A stretch of 64,000 bases of DNA, taken from Teichococcus oryzae. Its GTDB lineage: Bacteria; Pseudomonadota; Alphaproteobacteria; Acetobacterales; Acetobacteraceae. The notes beneath the pieces were generated by a model that was not told the DNA's origin, did no database searches, and worked only from the letters and a program-made list of their open reading frames with translations. A program made the position numbers and the translations under genes. Each line of letters starts with the position of its first letter. Positions within the stretch are counted from its first letter, which is position 1. The stretch spans positions 221,651-285,650 of the forward strand of contig NZ_VUKA01000004.1 in the NCBI RefSeq assembly GCF_008386565.1. Reading direction: 5' to 3'. Shown here piece by piece: positions 40,279-48,438 of this stretch.

Positions 40279-40947
40279 TCAGCGGATCGAGGCGTAGCGG
40301 CGCTCGACCAGGCGCAGCAGCGTCGCGATGGTGTAGGCGGTGACGAGATACATCGCCGACACGGAAAGCCAGACCTCCATCACCCGGAAGGTGTCGGCAT
40401 TGATGCGCCGCGCCACGAAGGTCAGTTCCGGCACGGCGATGGCGGCGGCGAGCGAGGTGTCCTTGAACAGCGAGATCAGGTTGTTGCTGATCGCCGGCAG
40501 GGTGATGCGGAACATCACCGGCAGCACCACGTATCGTTGCCGCTGCCAGGGCCGCAGCCCGATCGCCTTGGCCGCCTCCACATATTGCTTCGGGATCGAG
40601 CCCAGGCCCGCGCGGAACACCTCCGACATGTAGGCGCCGGCATAGAGCGACAGGGTGAGAACGAAGCTCTCTGTCTTGTCGAACCAGGAGATGTTGAACT
40701 CCGGCAGCCCGAAATAAACGAAGAAGATCAGCAGCAGCAACGGCATGCAGCGGATGAACTCAACATAGGCCCAGACCGGCCAGGCGAGCCATTTCCGCCC
40801 CGACAGCCGCGCATAGGCGGCGGCCAGCCCGATCACCGAGCCGATCAACAGCGACACCACCGCCAGTCCGAGGCCAAGCAGCAATGCTTCCCCCAGCGCG
40901 CCGGCATTGCGGGTGATGACCGACCAGTCGAAATAATATTGGATCAT
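40279..40947 (-). CDS. Polar amino-acid ABC transporter permease
   Basis: 222 residues, HisMQ family; EAA loop AIGLRPWQRQRYVVLPVMFRITLPA near 130-155. Partner of the neighbouring permease. It follows the binding-protein gene after a 69-bp gap containing a strong hairpin (40980-41006), which probably sets the ratio of binding protein to membrane components. Confidence 0.92.
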   Translation of the reverse strand: MIQYYFDWSVITRNAGALGEALLLGLGLAVVSLLIGSVIGLAAAYARLSGRKWLAWPVWAYVEFIRCMPLLLLIFFVYFGLPEFNISWFDKTESFVLTLSLYAGAYMSEVFRAGLGSIPKQYVEAAKAIGLRPWQRQRYVVLPVMFRITLPAISNNLISLFKDTSLAAAIAVPELTFVARRINADTFRVMEVWLSVSAMYLVTAYTIATLLRLVERRYASIR

Positions 40948-40979
40948 GGAAAGCCCGTTCCGCGTGGCCTCTGGGAAAG

Positions 40980-41006
40980 GGCCGCGGGAACGAAATCCCC
41001 GCGGCC
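40980..41006 (-). terminator. Attenuating hairpin after the binding-protein gene
   Basis: GGCCGCGGG (40980-40988) and CCCGCGGCC (40998-41006) form a perfect 9-bp stem with a 9-nt loop, ten bases past the stop of the binding protein. On the minus strand it is followed by CTTTCCC, a weak T-run. Typical position for partial termination that gives more binding protein than permease. Confidence 0.65.
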
Positions 41007-41016
41007 TTCGCGACGG

Positions 41017-41910
41017 TCAGGCGAACTCGGTCGGGAAGCCCACCTTCGGCACCGGCAGCTCGATGCCGAACCATTTCTTGTAGGACGCGGCGAAGTAGTC
41101 GAAATCGACGCCCATCATCGCTTCCTTGTACACGGTGTTGACCCAGTTCAGCCAAACCGGATCGCCCGGCTTCACGGCCGAGGCATAGGAATTGGGCATC
41201 CAGCCATACCCCGCATCGACGAAGCGGCCCGGTGCCTGCTGCATCAGCCAGCGCATCGCCGACTGGTCCTGCATGGAGGCATCGATGCGCCGCGCGTTCA
41301 GCGCCTGCATGGCGGCATCGGGGCTTTCGAAGGCATCCACCTTGGCCTGGGGGAGCGCCTTGCGGATCCATTCCTCCAGGAACACGTTCTGCATGCCGCC
41401 CACGGTGACGGCGGAGCCCGCCGCCTTCATTTCCTCATAGTTCTTGTACTTGCCGCCGCGCGCCAGCAGCAGCAGGCCCACGCCCTCGCGGTAATAGGGG
41501 ATGGTGAACTCGACCTGCTGCGCGCGGCCGGGCGTGATGGTCATCCACTGCACCACGATGTCCACCTTGTCGGTGACCAGGGAGGGGATGCGGGCGTCGG
41601 AGCCCTGCAACACGAACTCGACCTTGTTGAAGTCGTCGAACAGCGACTTGGCCAGCAGCCGCGCCAGGTCGATGTCCATGCCGACCAGCTGACCCGAGGC
41701 ATCCTGGAAATGCCAGGGCGGGTTGGTGGAGCCGGTGCCGACGATCAGCTTGCCCCGCTCCTTGATCACCTGCAGCTTGCTTTTGCCGAGGCCCTGCGCA
41801 GAGGCTGCCTTCGGCGCGAGCAGCGCCGAAACGCCGCCGATCGCCGCGCCGGCCATCCCGGCGCCGAACAAGCCCCGCCGTTCCGCATTCGGCCTGTCGT
41901 TCTGATCCAT
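41017..41910 (-). CDS. Amino-acid ABC transporter substrate-binding protein
   Basis: 297 residues, SBP family 3. Signal region RRGLFGAGMAGAAIGGVSALLAPKAASAQ has a twin-arginine-like start. Mature part begins KSKLQVIKERGKLIVGTGSTNPPW with DASGQLVGMDIDLARLLAKSL, the classic lobe I sequence; GRAQQVEFTIPYYREGVGLL forms the ligand cleft. Start ATG 41910 has GGGGAG at 7-nt spacing. Expected ligand: a polar or aromatic amino acid, given the DadA- and threonine-synthase-like genes upstream on the same strand. Confidence 0.92.
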   Translation of the reverse strand: MDQNDRPNAERRGLFGAGMAGAAIGGVSALLAPKAASAQGLGKSKLQVIKERGKLIVGTGSTNPPWHFQDASGQLVGMDIDLARLLAKSLFDDFNKVEFVLQGSDARIPSLVTDKVDIVVQWMTITPGRAQQVEFTIPYYREGVGLLLLARGGKYKNYEEMKAAGSAVTVGGMQNVFLEEWIRKALPQAKVDAFESPDAAMQALNARRIDASMQDQSAMRWLMQQAPGRFVDAGYGWMPNSYASAVKPGDPVWLNWVNTVYKEAMMGVDFDYFAASYKKWFGIELPVPKVGFPTEFA

Positions 41911-42011
41911 CGCCTTGCTCCCCTTCGCCGCCTGTCCTTCTCGCCATGGCGGCCCCGAAACGAAGGGGAGCAAGATTCGGGCCGGTTGTCACCCGGCGTT
42001 GCAGCAATTCC

Positions 42012-43256
42012 TCATGCCACCGCCGCGACGGGCGCGTTGCCGCGGGCCTCGACGATGTCGGCCAGCCGCCGGCCGGAGCCCGCGCCCATGGTCCAGCCGG
42101 TGTGGCCATGCCCGGTGTTCAGGTACAGGCCGGGAACCCGCGTGGGCCCGATCCAGGGCCGCCCATCCGGCACCATCGGCCGCAGCCCGGCCCATTGCAC
42201 GGCGCCCTCGGCCTTCTCCGCCCCTTCCATCTCGGGGAACAGGGAGCAGACGCCGCGCATCAGCGCGCCGATGCGCGAAGGGGACGGGGTGGTGTCGTAA
42301 TCGGCCACCTCGGCGCTGCCCACGATGCGGTAGCGCTCGCCCAGCGGCGTGAAGGCGAATTTCCGCCCATCCTCCAGGATCGCGTGGCGCGGCCCCTCCG
42401 GCCAGACATGCCGGGGCGCGGTGACCGACAGCCCCTTCACCGGATAGATCGGCACCCGGACGCCATGCTTGCCGAGCAGCCGGGGCGAATGCGACCCCAG
42501 CGCCACCACCACCGCATCGCTCTCGATCTCCCCGGCGCTGCTCGCCACCGCCGCGACGCGGCCCTGGCGCAGGATGATGTCGTGCACCTCGGTGCCGAAG
42601 TGGAAGGCGGCGCCACGGGCGGCGCACCATTGCGCCAGGCCCTGGCTAAACTTGCTGCAATCGCCCACCTCGTCCTGCGGAAAGAACAGGCCGCCGGCGA
42701 TCTTCTCCGCCCGCGCCGCCAGCGCGGGCTCGCGCGCGATGCATTGCTCGCGCGTCAGCCGCTCCACCTCCAGCCCATGCGGCACCAGCGCCTCATGCGC
42801 GGCGGCGGCGGCCAGCCACTCGGCCTCCGTCGCGAAGGTCTTGATGACGCTGTGGCCGACGTAATCATATTCCACGCCGGTCTCCGCGCGGATCTCCGCC
42901 ATGCAGCGCGCCGACAGGAGCGCCAGCTCCAGGTTAGCCAGCGCCCCTTCATTGTGCGCGGCGGCGCGCGAGGCGGCGAGGAAGCCCAGGCCCCAGCGCC
43001 ACATCCGCGGCAGGGCGGACGCGCGCAGCAGCATCGGCGCGTCCTCCTGCCCCAGCCACCGCAGCACCTTCAGCGGCACGCCCGGCGCCGCCCAGGGCTG
43101 CACCGAGGACACATGGATGATGGCGCCATTGCCCCAGCTGGTTTCCAGCCCGGCGCCTTCCCGCCGTTCCAGCACCGTGACCTGATGGCCGGCCCGTTGC
43201 AGCCAGTAAGCCGAGGCGACGCCGATGATGCCGGCGCCCAGAACGGTGATGCGCAT
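42012..43256 (-). CDS. D-amino-acid dehydrogenase-like FAD oxidoreductase
   Basis: 414 residues of the DadA/DAO group. FAD-binding VLGAGIIGVASAYWLQRAGHQVTVLER at about 5-31; C-terminal GLYLNTGHGHTGWTMGAGSGR is the DadA signature. DadA oxidises D-amino acids to keto acids and passes electrons to the respiratory chain. Start ATG 43256; the longer open frame upstream is a shadow of the threonine-synthase-like gene. Eight bases after that gene and 102 bases before the transporter, so one amino-acid uptake and breakdown unit is likely. Confidence 0.9.
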   Translation of the reverse strand: MRITVLGAGIIGVASAYWLQRAGHQVTVLERREGAGLETSWGNGAIIHVSSVQPWAAPGVPLKVLRWLGQEDAPMLLRASALPRMWRWGLGFLAASRAAAHNEGALANLELALLSARCMAEIRAETGVEYDYVGHSVIKTFATEAEWLAAAAAHEALVPHGLEVERLTREQCIAREPALAARAEKIAGGLFFPQDEVGDCSKFSQGLAQWCAARGAAFHFGTEVHDIILRQGRVAAVASSAGEIESDAVVVALGSHSPRLLGKHGVRVPIYPVKGLSVTAPRHVWPEGPRHAILEDGRKFAFTPLGERYRIVGSAEVADYDTTPSPSRIGALMRGVCSLFPEMEGAEKAEGAVQWAGLRPMVPDGRPWIGPTRVPGLYLNTGHGHTGWTMGAGSGRRLADIVEARGNAPVAAVA

Positions 43257-43264
43257 GGAAACCC

Positions 43265-44488
43265 TCAATCCTTCTCCGCCAGCGCGTGGTCGCAGAGACG
43301 CGCCACCGCGGCAAGGTCTTCCGGATCGGCCACGCGATGCGTGCGGGCCGGCATCTCGGCGAAGGCCGCGCCATCCTTGAAGCCGTGGCCGGTGATCATG
43401 CACACCACCCGCGCTTCCGGCGCGAGCTGCCCCGCGGCCAGCATCTGGCGCAGCGCCGCCACCGGGCTGGCCCCCGTGGGCTCGGCATACACGCCTTCCA
43501 GCCGCGCCAGGTCGCGCATCGCCCGCCGCAGCGCGTCATCCTCCACCGCCACGGCCAGCCCGCCGCTGTTCCGCACCAGCCGCAGCGTGTAGGTGCCGTC
43601 GCGCTCATAGCCGATCAGCGGGTCGCTGATGCCGGATGCGATGGTGCGCGGCATGTCCCAGGCGGTCACCGCCGCCTCCCCCGCCTCGAAGGCGCGCACG
43701 ATGGGCGCGCAGCCCGCCGCCTGCACCGCCACCAGCCGCGCTGCCGCCCCCGCGAGGCCGAGACCCTGCGCAACCCCCTTCACCAGCGGCCCGCTGCCGG
43801 TCGGCACCAGCACCGCATCCGGCGCCACCCCGCCCAGCCGCTCCATGATCTCCAGCCCCGCCAGCTTCAGCGCGTCCACCGCCCAGGGATTGAGGAAGGT
43901 GGTGGTGAGGTTGGCGAAGCCATGCCGCTCCGCCAGGCCGCGCGCCAGGTCGTAGGAGCGGCTGTAATGTCCTTCCACCAGCAGCAGCACCGCGCCATGC
44001 GCCGCAATCTGCGTCACCTTGCCGGCCGGTGTGTGCGCCGGCACCACGATCACCGCCGGCACCCCGGCCCGCGCCGCATAGGCGGCGGTGGAGGCGCCCG
44101 CATTGCCGGAGGAGGCGCAGACCACCCCCCGCGCCCCCAGCTCCAGCGCCTTGCTCAGCCCGGCGCTGACCAGCCGGTCCTTGAAGGAGCCGCTGGGGTT
44201 GCGCGTTTCGTCCTTCAGCCAGATCTCGCCGCGGAAGCCGGGCAAGGCGGCTTCCAGCCGCGGCGCGCGGCGCATCGGCGTCTGCCCCTCGCCCATGGAC
44301 ACGATGTGGCGCGCTTCCAGCACCCCCAGCCGCGCGGCATCCCGCCACATGGAATCCCGCAAGGACGGGTCGGCCGGCGCGGCGAGGCCGCTCTCCCCCG
44401 CCACCTCCAGCACGCCGCCGCACCGGGCGCAGGCGTAAAGCAATGCCGGCGGGTGTCGTTCCCCGCAATCGACGCAGCGCAGATGCAT
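43265..44488 (-). CDS. Threonine-synthase-like PLP enzyme
   Basis: 407 residues, fold type II. N-terminal zinc ribbon (Cys5/Cys8 and Cys20/Cys23), PLP lysine Lys103 in NPSGSFKDRL, ASSGNAGAST phosphate/cofactor loop and a glycine loop VPTGSGPL. Such proteins are annotated as threonine synthase, but those with this ribbon next to amino-acid transporters are often lyases or dehydratases of amino acids. Gene context (transporter, DadA-like oxidase) favours a catabolic role here; true substrate unknown. Confidence 0.87.
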   Translation of the reverse strand: MHLRCVDCGERHPPALLYACARCGGVLEVAGESGLAAPADPSLRDSMWRDAARLGVLEARHIVSMGEGQTPMRRAPRLEAALPGFRGEIWLKDETRNPSGSFKDRLVSAGLSKALELGARGVVCASSGNAGASTAAYAARAGVPAVIVVPAHTPAGKVTQIAAHGAVLLLVEGHYSRSYDLARGLAERHGFANLTTTFLNPWAVDALKLAGLEIMERLGGVAPDAVLVPTGSGPLVKGVAQGLGLAGAAARLVAVQAAGCAPIVRAFEAGEAAVTAWDMPRTIASGISDPLIGYERDGTYTLRLVRNSGGLAVAVEDDALRRAMRDLARLEGVYAEPTGASPVAALRQMLAAGQLAPEARVVCMITGHGFKDGAAFAEMPARTHRVADPEDLAAVARLCDHALAEKD

Positions 44489-44794
44489 GCTCGGCCTCCT
44501 CCGCGCGGGTGAAGCCCCGCCTGTTCCTTCGCCGCATCACACCCCATGCGCGGCCGCGTGAACAGGCCAGGCGGCGCGGATGCCGGCCTCCATCGCCCCC
44601 CTCCGGCGGGCGGGCGGCGAGGCTGTTCCCGTGCTCCCCCGCAGGCACGCCGTTGCCGGTGCGGCCATTCACCTTTATCGACCAGGGGACAGAGCCGCTG
44701 GTGGCCCGGGCTTCCGCCGCGCCGATCGCCGTGACGGCGGTGGCGCCGGGCCGCCCCATCCCCTCAACCGGCTGCCGATCGGGGAGCGCCGCGC
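44489..44794. other. 306-bp divergent promoter region
   Basis: Lies between the divergently transcribed threonine-synthase-like gene and the three-subunit oxidase operon. It must carry both promoters, but I see no clear boxes or palindrome. Open frames here (for example 44580-44798, which ends in an ATGA overlap with the next gene) have no recognisable protein character. Confidence 0.4.
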
Positions 44795-45916
44795 ATGATA
44801 CGCAGCAGTTTCGACGCCATCGTCATCGGCGGCGGCCTGGTGGGCGCCGCCATCGCCTATGGGCTGCAACGCCAGGGCCTCGCCACGCTGCTGCTGGATG
44901 AGGGCGACATCGCCTTTCGCGCCTCCCGCGGCAATTTCGGTCTGGTCTGGGTGCAGTCCAAGGGACTCGGCGCGCCGCATTACCAGCGCTGGACGCGCGG
45001 CTCGGCGGAGGAATGGCCGAAGCTGGCGGCGGAGCTGCAACAGCGGACCGGCATCGGCACCGGCCTGCAACAGCCGGGCGGCGTGCATATCTGCCTGGAC
45101 GAGGAGGAGTTCGCGCAGCGGGACGCGTACATGGCCCAGCTGCGCCGGGAAGCCGGCAATCTGGGCCTGGAATACCGCATGATCCGCGGCGCGGAGGCGC
45201 GCGACATGCTGCCCGGCCTCGGCCCCGGCGTGGCCGGCGTCAGCTGGACGCCCTATGACGGCCATGCCAGCCCGCTCTACCTGCTGCGGGCGCTGCACAC
45301 GGGCTTCACCGGCGCGGGCGGCACCTACCGCCCCGATGCGCGGGTCGACGGCGCGGCCTGCGCGCCGCATGACTTCCGCATCGACGCCGCCGGCCAGTCC
45401 TTCCGCAGCCCCCGCGTGGTGCTGGCGGCAGGGCTTGGCAATGCCGATCTCGCGCCGCAATTTGGGCTGCATGCGCCGGTGCGGCCGCAGCGCGGGCAGA
45501 TCCTGGTCACCGAGCGCGCGCGCAACCTGATGCTCATGCCGACCACCACCATCCGGCAGACCGAGGAAGGCTCGCTGATGCTGGGCGACAGCAAGGAGGA
45601 GGTGGGCTTCGATCTCGGCCAGACACCCGAAGCGATGAAGATGATCGCGAACCGCGCCGTGCGCGCCTTTCCCTGGGTGGCCGACCTCAACATCGTCCGC
45701 GCCTGGTCGGCGCTGCGCGTCATGGCGCCGGACGGGCTGCCCATCTACGACCAGTCGCTCCGCTACCCCGGCGCCTTCACCGCCAATTGCCATTCCGGCG
45801 TGACGCTCGCCGGAATCCATGCCAACCGCCTGGCGCCGATGATCGCCGCCGGGCAACTGGAGCCCGACATGGCCCCCTTCAGCGCGGAACGCTTCGATGT
45901 TCGCTCAGCGGCCTGA
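44795..45916 (+). CDS. FAD-dependent amino-acid dehydrogenase, beta/HcnC-like subunit
   Basis: 373 residues, DAO family. FAD loop AIVIGGGLVGAAIAYGLQRQGLATLLLDEG at about 8-37; SRGNFGLVWVQSKG; C-terminal FTANCHSGVTLAGIHANRLAP. In HcnABC, octopine/nopaline oxidases and bacterial D-hydroxyproline dehydrogenase, a subunit like this carries the amino-acid oxidising site. Start ATG has GGGGAG at 8-nt spacing. Overlaps the 2Fe-2S gene by 20 bases. Substrate is probably a D-amino acid, glycine-like compound, hydroxyproline or opine. Confidence 0.9.
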   Translation: MIRSSFDAIVIGGGLVGAAIAYGLQRQGLATLLLDEGDIAFRASRGNFGLVWVQSKGLGAPHYQRWTRGSAEEWPKLAAELQQRTGIGTGLQQPGGVHICLDEEEFAQRDAYMAQLRREAGNLGLEYRMIRGAEARDMLPGLGPGVAGVSWTPYDGHASPLYLLRALHTGFTGAGGTYRPDARVDGAACAPHDFRIDAAGQSFRSPRVVLAAGLGNADLAPQFGLHAPVRPQRGQILVTERARNLMLMPTTTIRQTEEGSLMLGDSKEEVGFDLGQTPEAMKMIANRAVRAFPWVADLNIVRAWSALRVMAPDGLPIYDQSLRYPGAFTANCHSGVTLAGIHANRLAPMIAAGQLEPDMAPFSAERFDVRSAA

Positions 45917-46214
45917 CATCCGCCCGGCCACGGTGGACGTGTTTGTCGCCGGCCAGCCCGTGCGCGTGCCGGAAGGTGCCACGGCCGCCGCCGCCGTGCT
46001 GCTGGCCGGCCTGCCCGCCATCCGGGAAACCCCCGTCACCGGCAGCCCCCGCCTGCCCTATTGCATGATGGGCGTCTGCTTCGACTGCCTGGCCGAGATC
46101 GACGGCATCGCCAACCGGCAATCCTGCACCGTCGCCGTGCGGCCCGGCATGCGGATCGAGCCGCAGCGCGGCGCCCGCCCCGCCTGGCGGGAGGGCGCCG
46201 TCCATGAGGGCTGA
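45897..46214 (+). CDS. (2Fe-2S)-binding subunit, HcnA-like
   Basis: 105 residues. Ferredoxin-like domain with cysteines in LPYCMMGVCFDCLAEIDG and RQSC, the spacing C-4-C-2-C then a distal cysteine found in HcnA and the small subunits of sarcosine/hydroxyproline dehydrogenases. Shuttles electrons between the two FAD subunits. Overlaps the upstream gene, and its stop is one base before the next ATG. Confidence 0.9.
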   Translation: MFAQRPDIRPATVDVFVAGQPVRVPEGATAAAAVLLAGLPAIRETPVTGSPRLPYCMMGVCFDCLAEIDGIANRQSCTVAVRPGMRIEPQRGARPAWREGAVHEG

Positions 46215-46215
46215 C

Positions 46216-47595
46216 ATGGCCGACCTCGCCATCATCGGCGCCGGCCCCGCCGGCATGAGCGCGGCGCTGGAGGCGGCAGGCCTCGGCCTGTCCGTCGCCG
46301 TGATCGACGAGCAGCCGGCGCCCGGCGGCCAGGTCTTCCGCGCCGTGGAGGCCGCCGCCGCCGACCCCGCCCTGACCGGCGAATACGCTGCGGAAGGCGC
46401 CGCCCTGGCCCGCCGCTTCCGCGCCATGCCCGGCATCGACTACCGCCCCGACACCACGCTGTGGCACGCCGATCTGGAAAGTGGCGCGCTGTCCCTGCGC
46501 GGCCCGCATGGCACCGCCCTGTTGCGGGCGAAGCGCCTCCTGCTGGCCACCGGCGCGCAGGAACGCCCGGTGCCGGTGCCCGGCTGGACCCTTCCCGGGG
46601 TGATGGGCGCGGGGGCGGCGCAGATCCTGCTGAAGCAGGCCGGCGCCGTGCCGAAGGGCCGCGTCGTGCTGGCCGGCCAGGGGCCGCTGCTGTGGCTGCT
46701 GGCGGTGCAGCTGGCCCGCGCCGGCGCGCCGCCCGCCCTGTTGCTGGAAACATCCGCGCCGGGCGCGCTGGGCCGCGCGCTGCGGGCGGGCGGCCCCATG
46801 GGGCGGCAGCTCTGGAACGGGCGGGCCATGCTGGGCAAGGGCGCGCTGATGATGCTGGAAGCGCGCCGCGCCGGCATGAAAATCGTGCGCGGCGCGCGCC
46901 GGCTGCGCGCCCAGGCCTCGGCCGATGGCGCCCGCCTGCGCGGCGTGTCCTGGGAAGGCGGCAGCACCGATTGCGACCTGCTGCTGCTGCATGAGGGGGT
47001 GATCCCCTCCACCCACATCACCCGCGCCATGGGGCTCGACCATCAATGGGACGCGGCGCAGCTTTGCTGGCGGCCGGCGCTGGACGGATGGGGCGCCACC
47101 AGCCACGGCCTGGTCGCGGTGGCGGGCGATGGCGGCGGCATCGGCGGCTGGCAGGCGGCGGTGCGGGGCGGCGCGCTGGCGGCGCTGGACGCCGCCCACC
47201 GCCTCGGCCGGATCACGGCGGGCGAGCGCGACCGCCGCGCCGCCGACCACCGCCACGCCCTGTCGGCCGCCCTGGCGCTGCGCCCCTTCCTCGACCGGCT
47301 CTACGCCCCGGCGCCCGAGGTGCTGGCGCCGAGGGATGACAGCACCATTGTCTGCCGCTGCGAGGAGATCACGGCGGGCGAGGTGCGGCAGGCGGCGCGG
47401 CTTGGCGCCACCGGGCCGAACCAGGCCAAGGCCTATCTCCGCGCCGGCATGGGCCCTTGCCAGGGCCGCATGTGCGGCACCACCGTCGCCTCGCTGATCG
47501 CCGAAACGCGCGGCATCCCGGTCGAGCAGGCCGGCGCCCTGCGGCCACGCGCGCCCTACAAGCCGATCACGGTGGGCGAGCTGGCGGAACTCTGA
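46216..47595 (+). CDS. FAD/NAD(P)-binding oxidoreductase subunit, HcnB-like
   Basis: 459 residues. FAD loop LAIIGAGPAGMSAALEAAGLGLSVAVID; NAD(P)-type second dinucleotide site GRVVLAGQGPLLWLLAVQLARAG; C-terminal BFD-like [2Fe-2S] domain with IVCRCEEITAGEV and GMGPCQGRMC. Matches HcnB / hydroxyproline dehydrogenase alpha subunits. I start at ATG 46216, which has GAGGG at 5-nt spacing, rather than ATG 46204 inside the preceding gene. Completes a three-subunit membrane-associated dehydrogenase. Confidence 0.9.
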   Translation: MADLAIIGAGPAGMSAALEAAGLGLSVAVIDEQPAPGGQVFRAVEAAAADPALTGEYAAEGAALARRFRAMPGIDYRPDTTLWHADLESGALSLRGPHGTALLRAKRLLLATGAQERPVPVPGWTLPGVMGAGAAQILLKQAGAVPKGRVVLAGQGPLLWLLAVQLARAGAPPALLLETSAPGALGRALRAGGPMGRQLWNGRAMLGKGALMMLEARRAGMKIVRGARRLRAQASADGARLRGVSWEGGSTDCDLLLLHEGVIPSTHITRAMGLDHQWDAAQLCWRPALDGWGATSHGLVAVAGDGGGIGGWQAAVRGGALAALDAAHRLGRITAGERDRRAADHRHALSAALALRPFLDRLYAPAPEVLAPRDDSTIVCRCEEITAGEVRQAARLGATGPNQAKAYLRAGMGPCQGRMCGTTVASLIAETRGIPVEQAGALRPRAPYKPITVGELAEL

Positions 47596-47678
47596 TCGCC
47601 CGCTCCCGGCTTCCATGGCGGGCTTTCCCTTCCGGCACCGCGGCGGCATCCTGTCCGCCACGCCGGAAGGAGCCCGCC

Positions 47679-48392
47679 ATGCCTCAGCCACCTCGTTCCC
47701 CGGGCCGTCCCCTGGGCCGCTCCCCGGGCCGCTCCCCAGGCCGCTCCCTGGGCCGCTCCCTGGGCCGCTCCACGAACAGCCCGCTGGATGTCGCGCTGGG
47801 CCGGCGCGGCCTGCTGCTGGCCCCGGCGCTGCTGCCGCTGGCGGCGCAGGCGCAGCCCGCTTCCCCGCCGGAAGGCCCGCCCCTGCCTCCGCGCGGCGCC
47901 GGGCGCGCCGACGCACCCATGGTGGTGACCGAGTATTTCTCGCTGACCTGCAATCATTGCGCCCATTTCCACCTGAACACCTGGCCCCGCCTGCAGCGGG
48001 AGCTGGTGGACAGCGGCGAGGTCCGGATGGTCTGGCGCGACTTCCCGCTGGACGAACTGGCGCTGGAAGCGGCGCAGATCGCCCGCGCCCTGCCGGAGGA
48101 AGCCTATGAGCCCTTCATCCGCGCCCTGTTCGCCTCGCAGGAGCGCTGGGCCTTCGACCGGGATACCGACAAGTTCGACGAGCTGGCGAAGCTGGCCGCC
48201 CTGGCCGGGATGCAGCGCTGGCAGGTGGAGGCGGCGCTGGACAATGACGACCTGCGCCGCGCCGTGCTGCGCAGCCGGCTGGAAGGCGAGCGCGACCTGG
48301 GCGTGACCAAGACGCCGACCTTCTTCTTCAACGGCCGCAAGGCCGCCGGCGCCCTGTCCTTCGAGCGCTTCGTTTCCTTCGCCCGCGGCTGA
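47679..48392 (+). CDS. DsbA-family thiol-disulfide protein (paralogue 2)
   Basis: 237 residues. The N-terminus is an arginine/serine/glycine/proline repeat (GRSPGRSPGRSLGRSLGRS) encoded by 12-bp DNA repeats, followed by a twin-arginine-like export segment GRRGLLLAPALLPLAAQA. Redox pair Cys91/Cys94 in FSLTCNHCAHFH; cis-proline loop KTPTFFFN. Closely similar to paralogue 1 (shared EYFSLTC, HC, MVWRDFPLD, RWAFDR/RWAFNR, KTPTF/SSTPTF, GALSF). ATG 47679 has AAGGAG at 7-nt spacing, so the repeat is really translated. It follows the oxidase operon and converges on the beta-keto acid cleavage gene. Confidence 0.88.
   Translation: MPQPPRSPGRPLGRSPGRSPGRSLGRSLGRSTNSPLDVALGRRGLLLAPALLPLAAQAQPASPPEGPPLPPRGAGRADAPMVVTEYFSLTCNHCAHFHLNTWPRLQRELVDSGEVRMVWRDFPLDELALEAAQIARALPEEAYEPFIRALFASQERWAFDRDTDKFDELAKLAALAGMQRWQVEAALDNDDLRRAVLRSRLEGERDLGVTKTPTFFFNGRKAAGALSFERFVSFARG
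47705..47770. repeat. 12-bp tandem repeat within the 5' end of dsbA paralogue 2
   Basis: Five near-identical 12-mers run from 47705 to 47764: CCGTCCCCTGGG, CCGCTCCCCGGG, CCGCTCCCCAGG, CCGCTCCCTGGG twice, then a decayed sixth. In frame they encode RPLG/RSPG/RSLG. The third unit differs by one base from the minus-strand unit upstream of dsbA paralogue 1 at 28681-28716. Confidence 0.9.
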
Positions 48393-48398
48393 GGGTTG

Positions 48399-48428
48399 TC
48401 GCGGCCGGATGATGCCATCCGGCCGCGA
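48399..48428. terminator. Bidirectional hairpin between convergent dsbA2 and BKACE genes
   Basis: TCGCGGCCGGAT (48399-48410) pairs perfectly with ATCCGGCCGCGA (48417-48428), loop GATGCC. It fills the 46-bp gap between two converging stops. No T-run, so termination would rely on the stem or Rho. Confidence 0.7.
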
Positions 48429-48438
48429 GGGGAGCCGC

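Noticed and set aside
44580-44798. 72-codon frame ending in ATGA overlap with the oxidase gene
   Set aside because: Good overlap but no ribosome binding site and a composition like other shadow frames; no recognisable protein.
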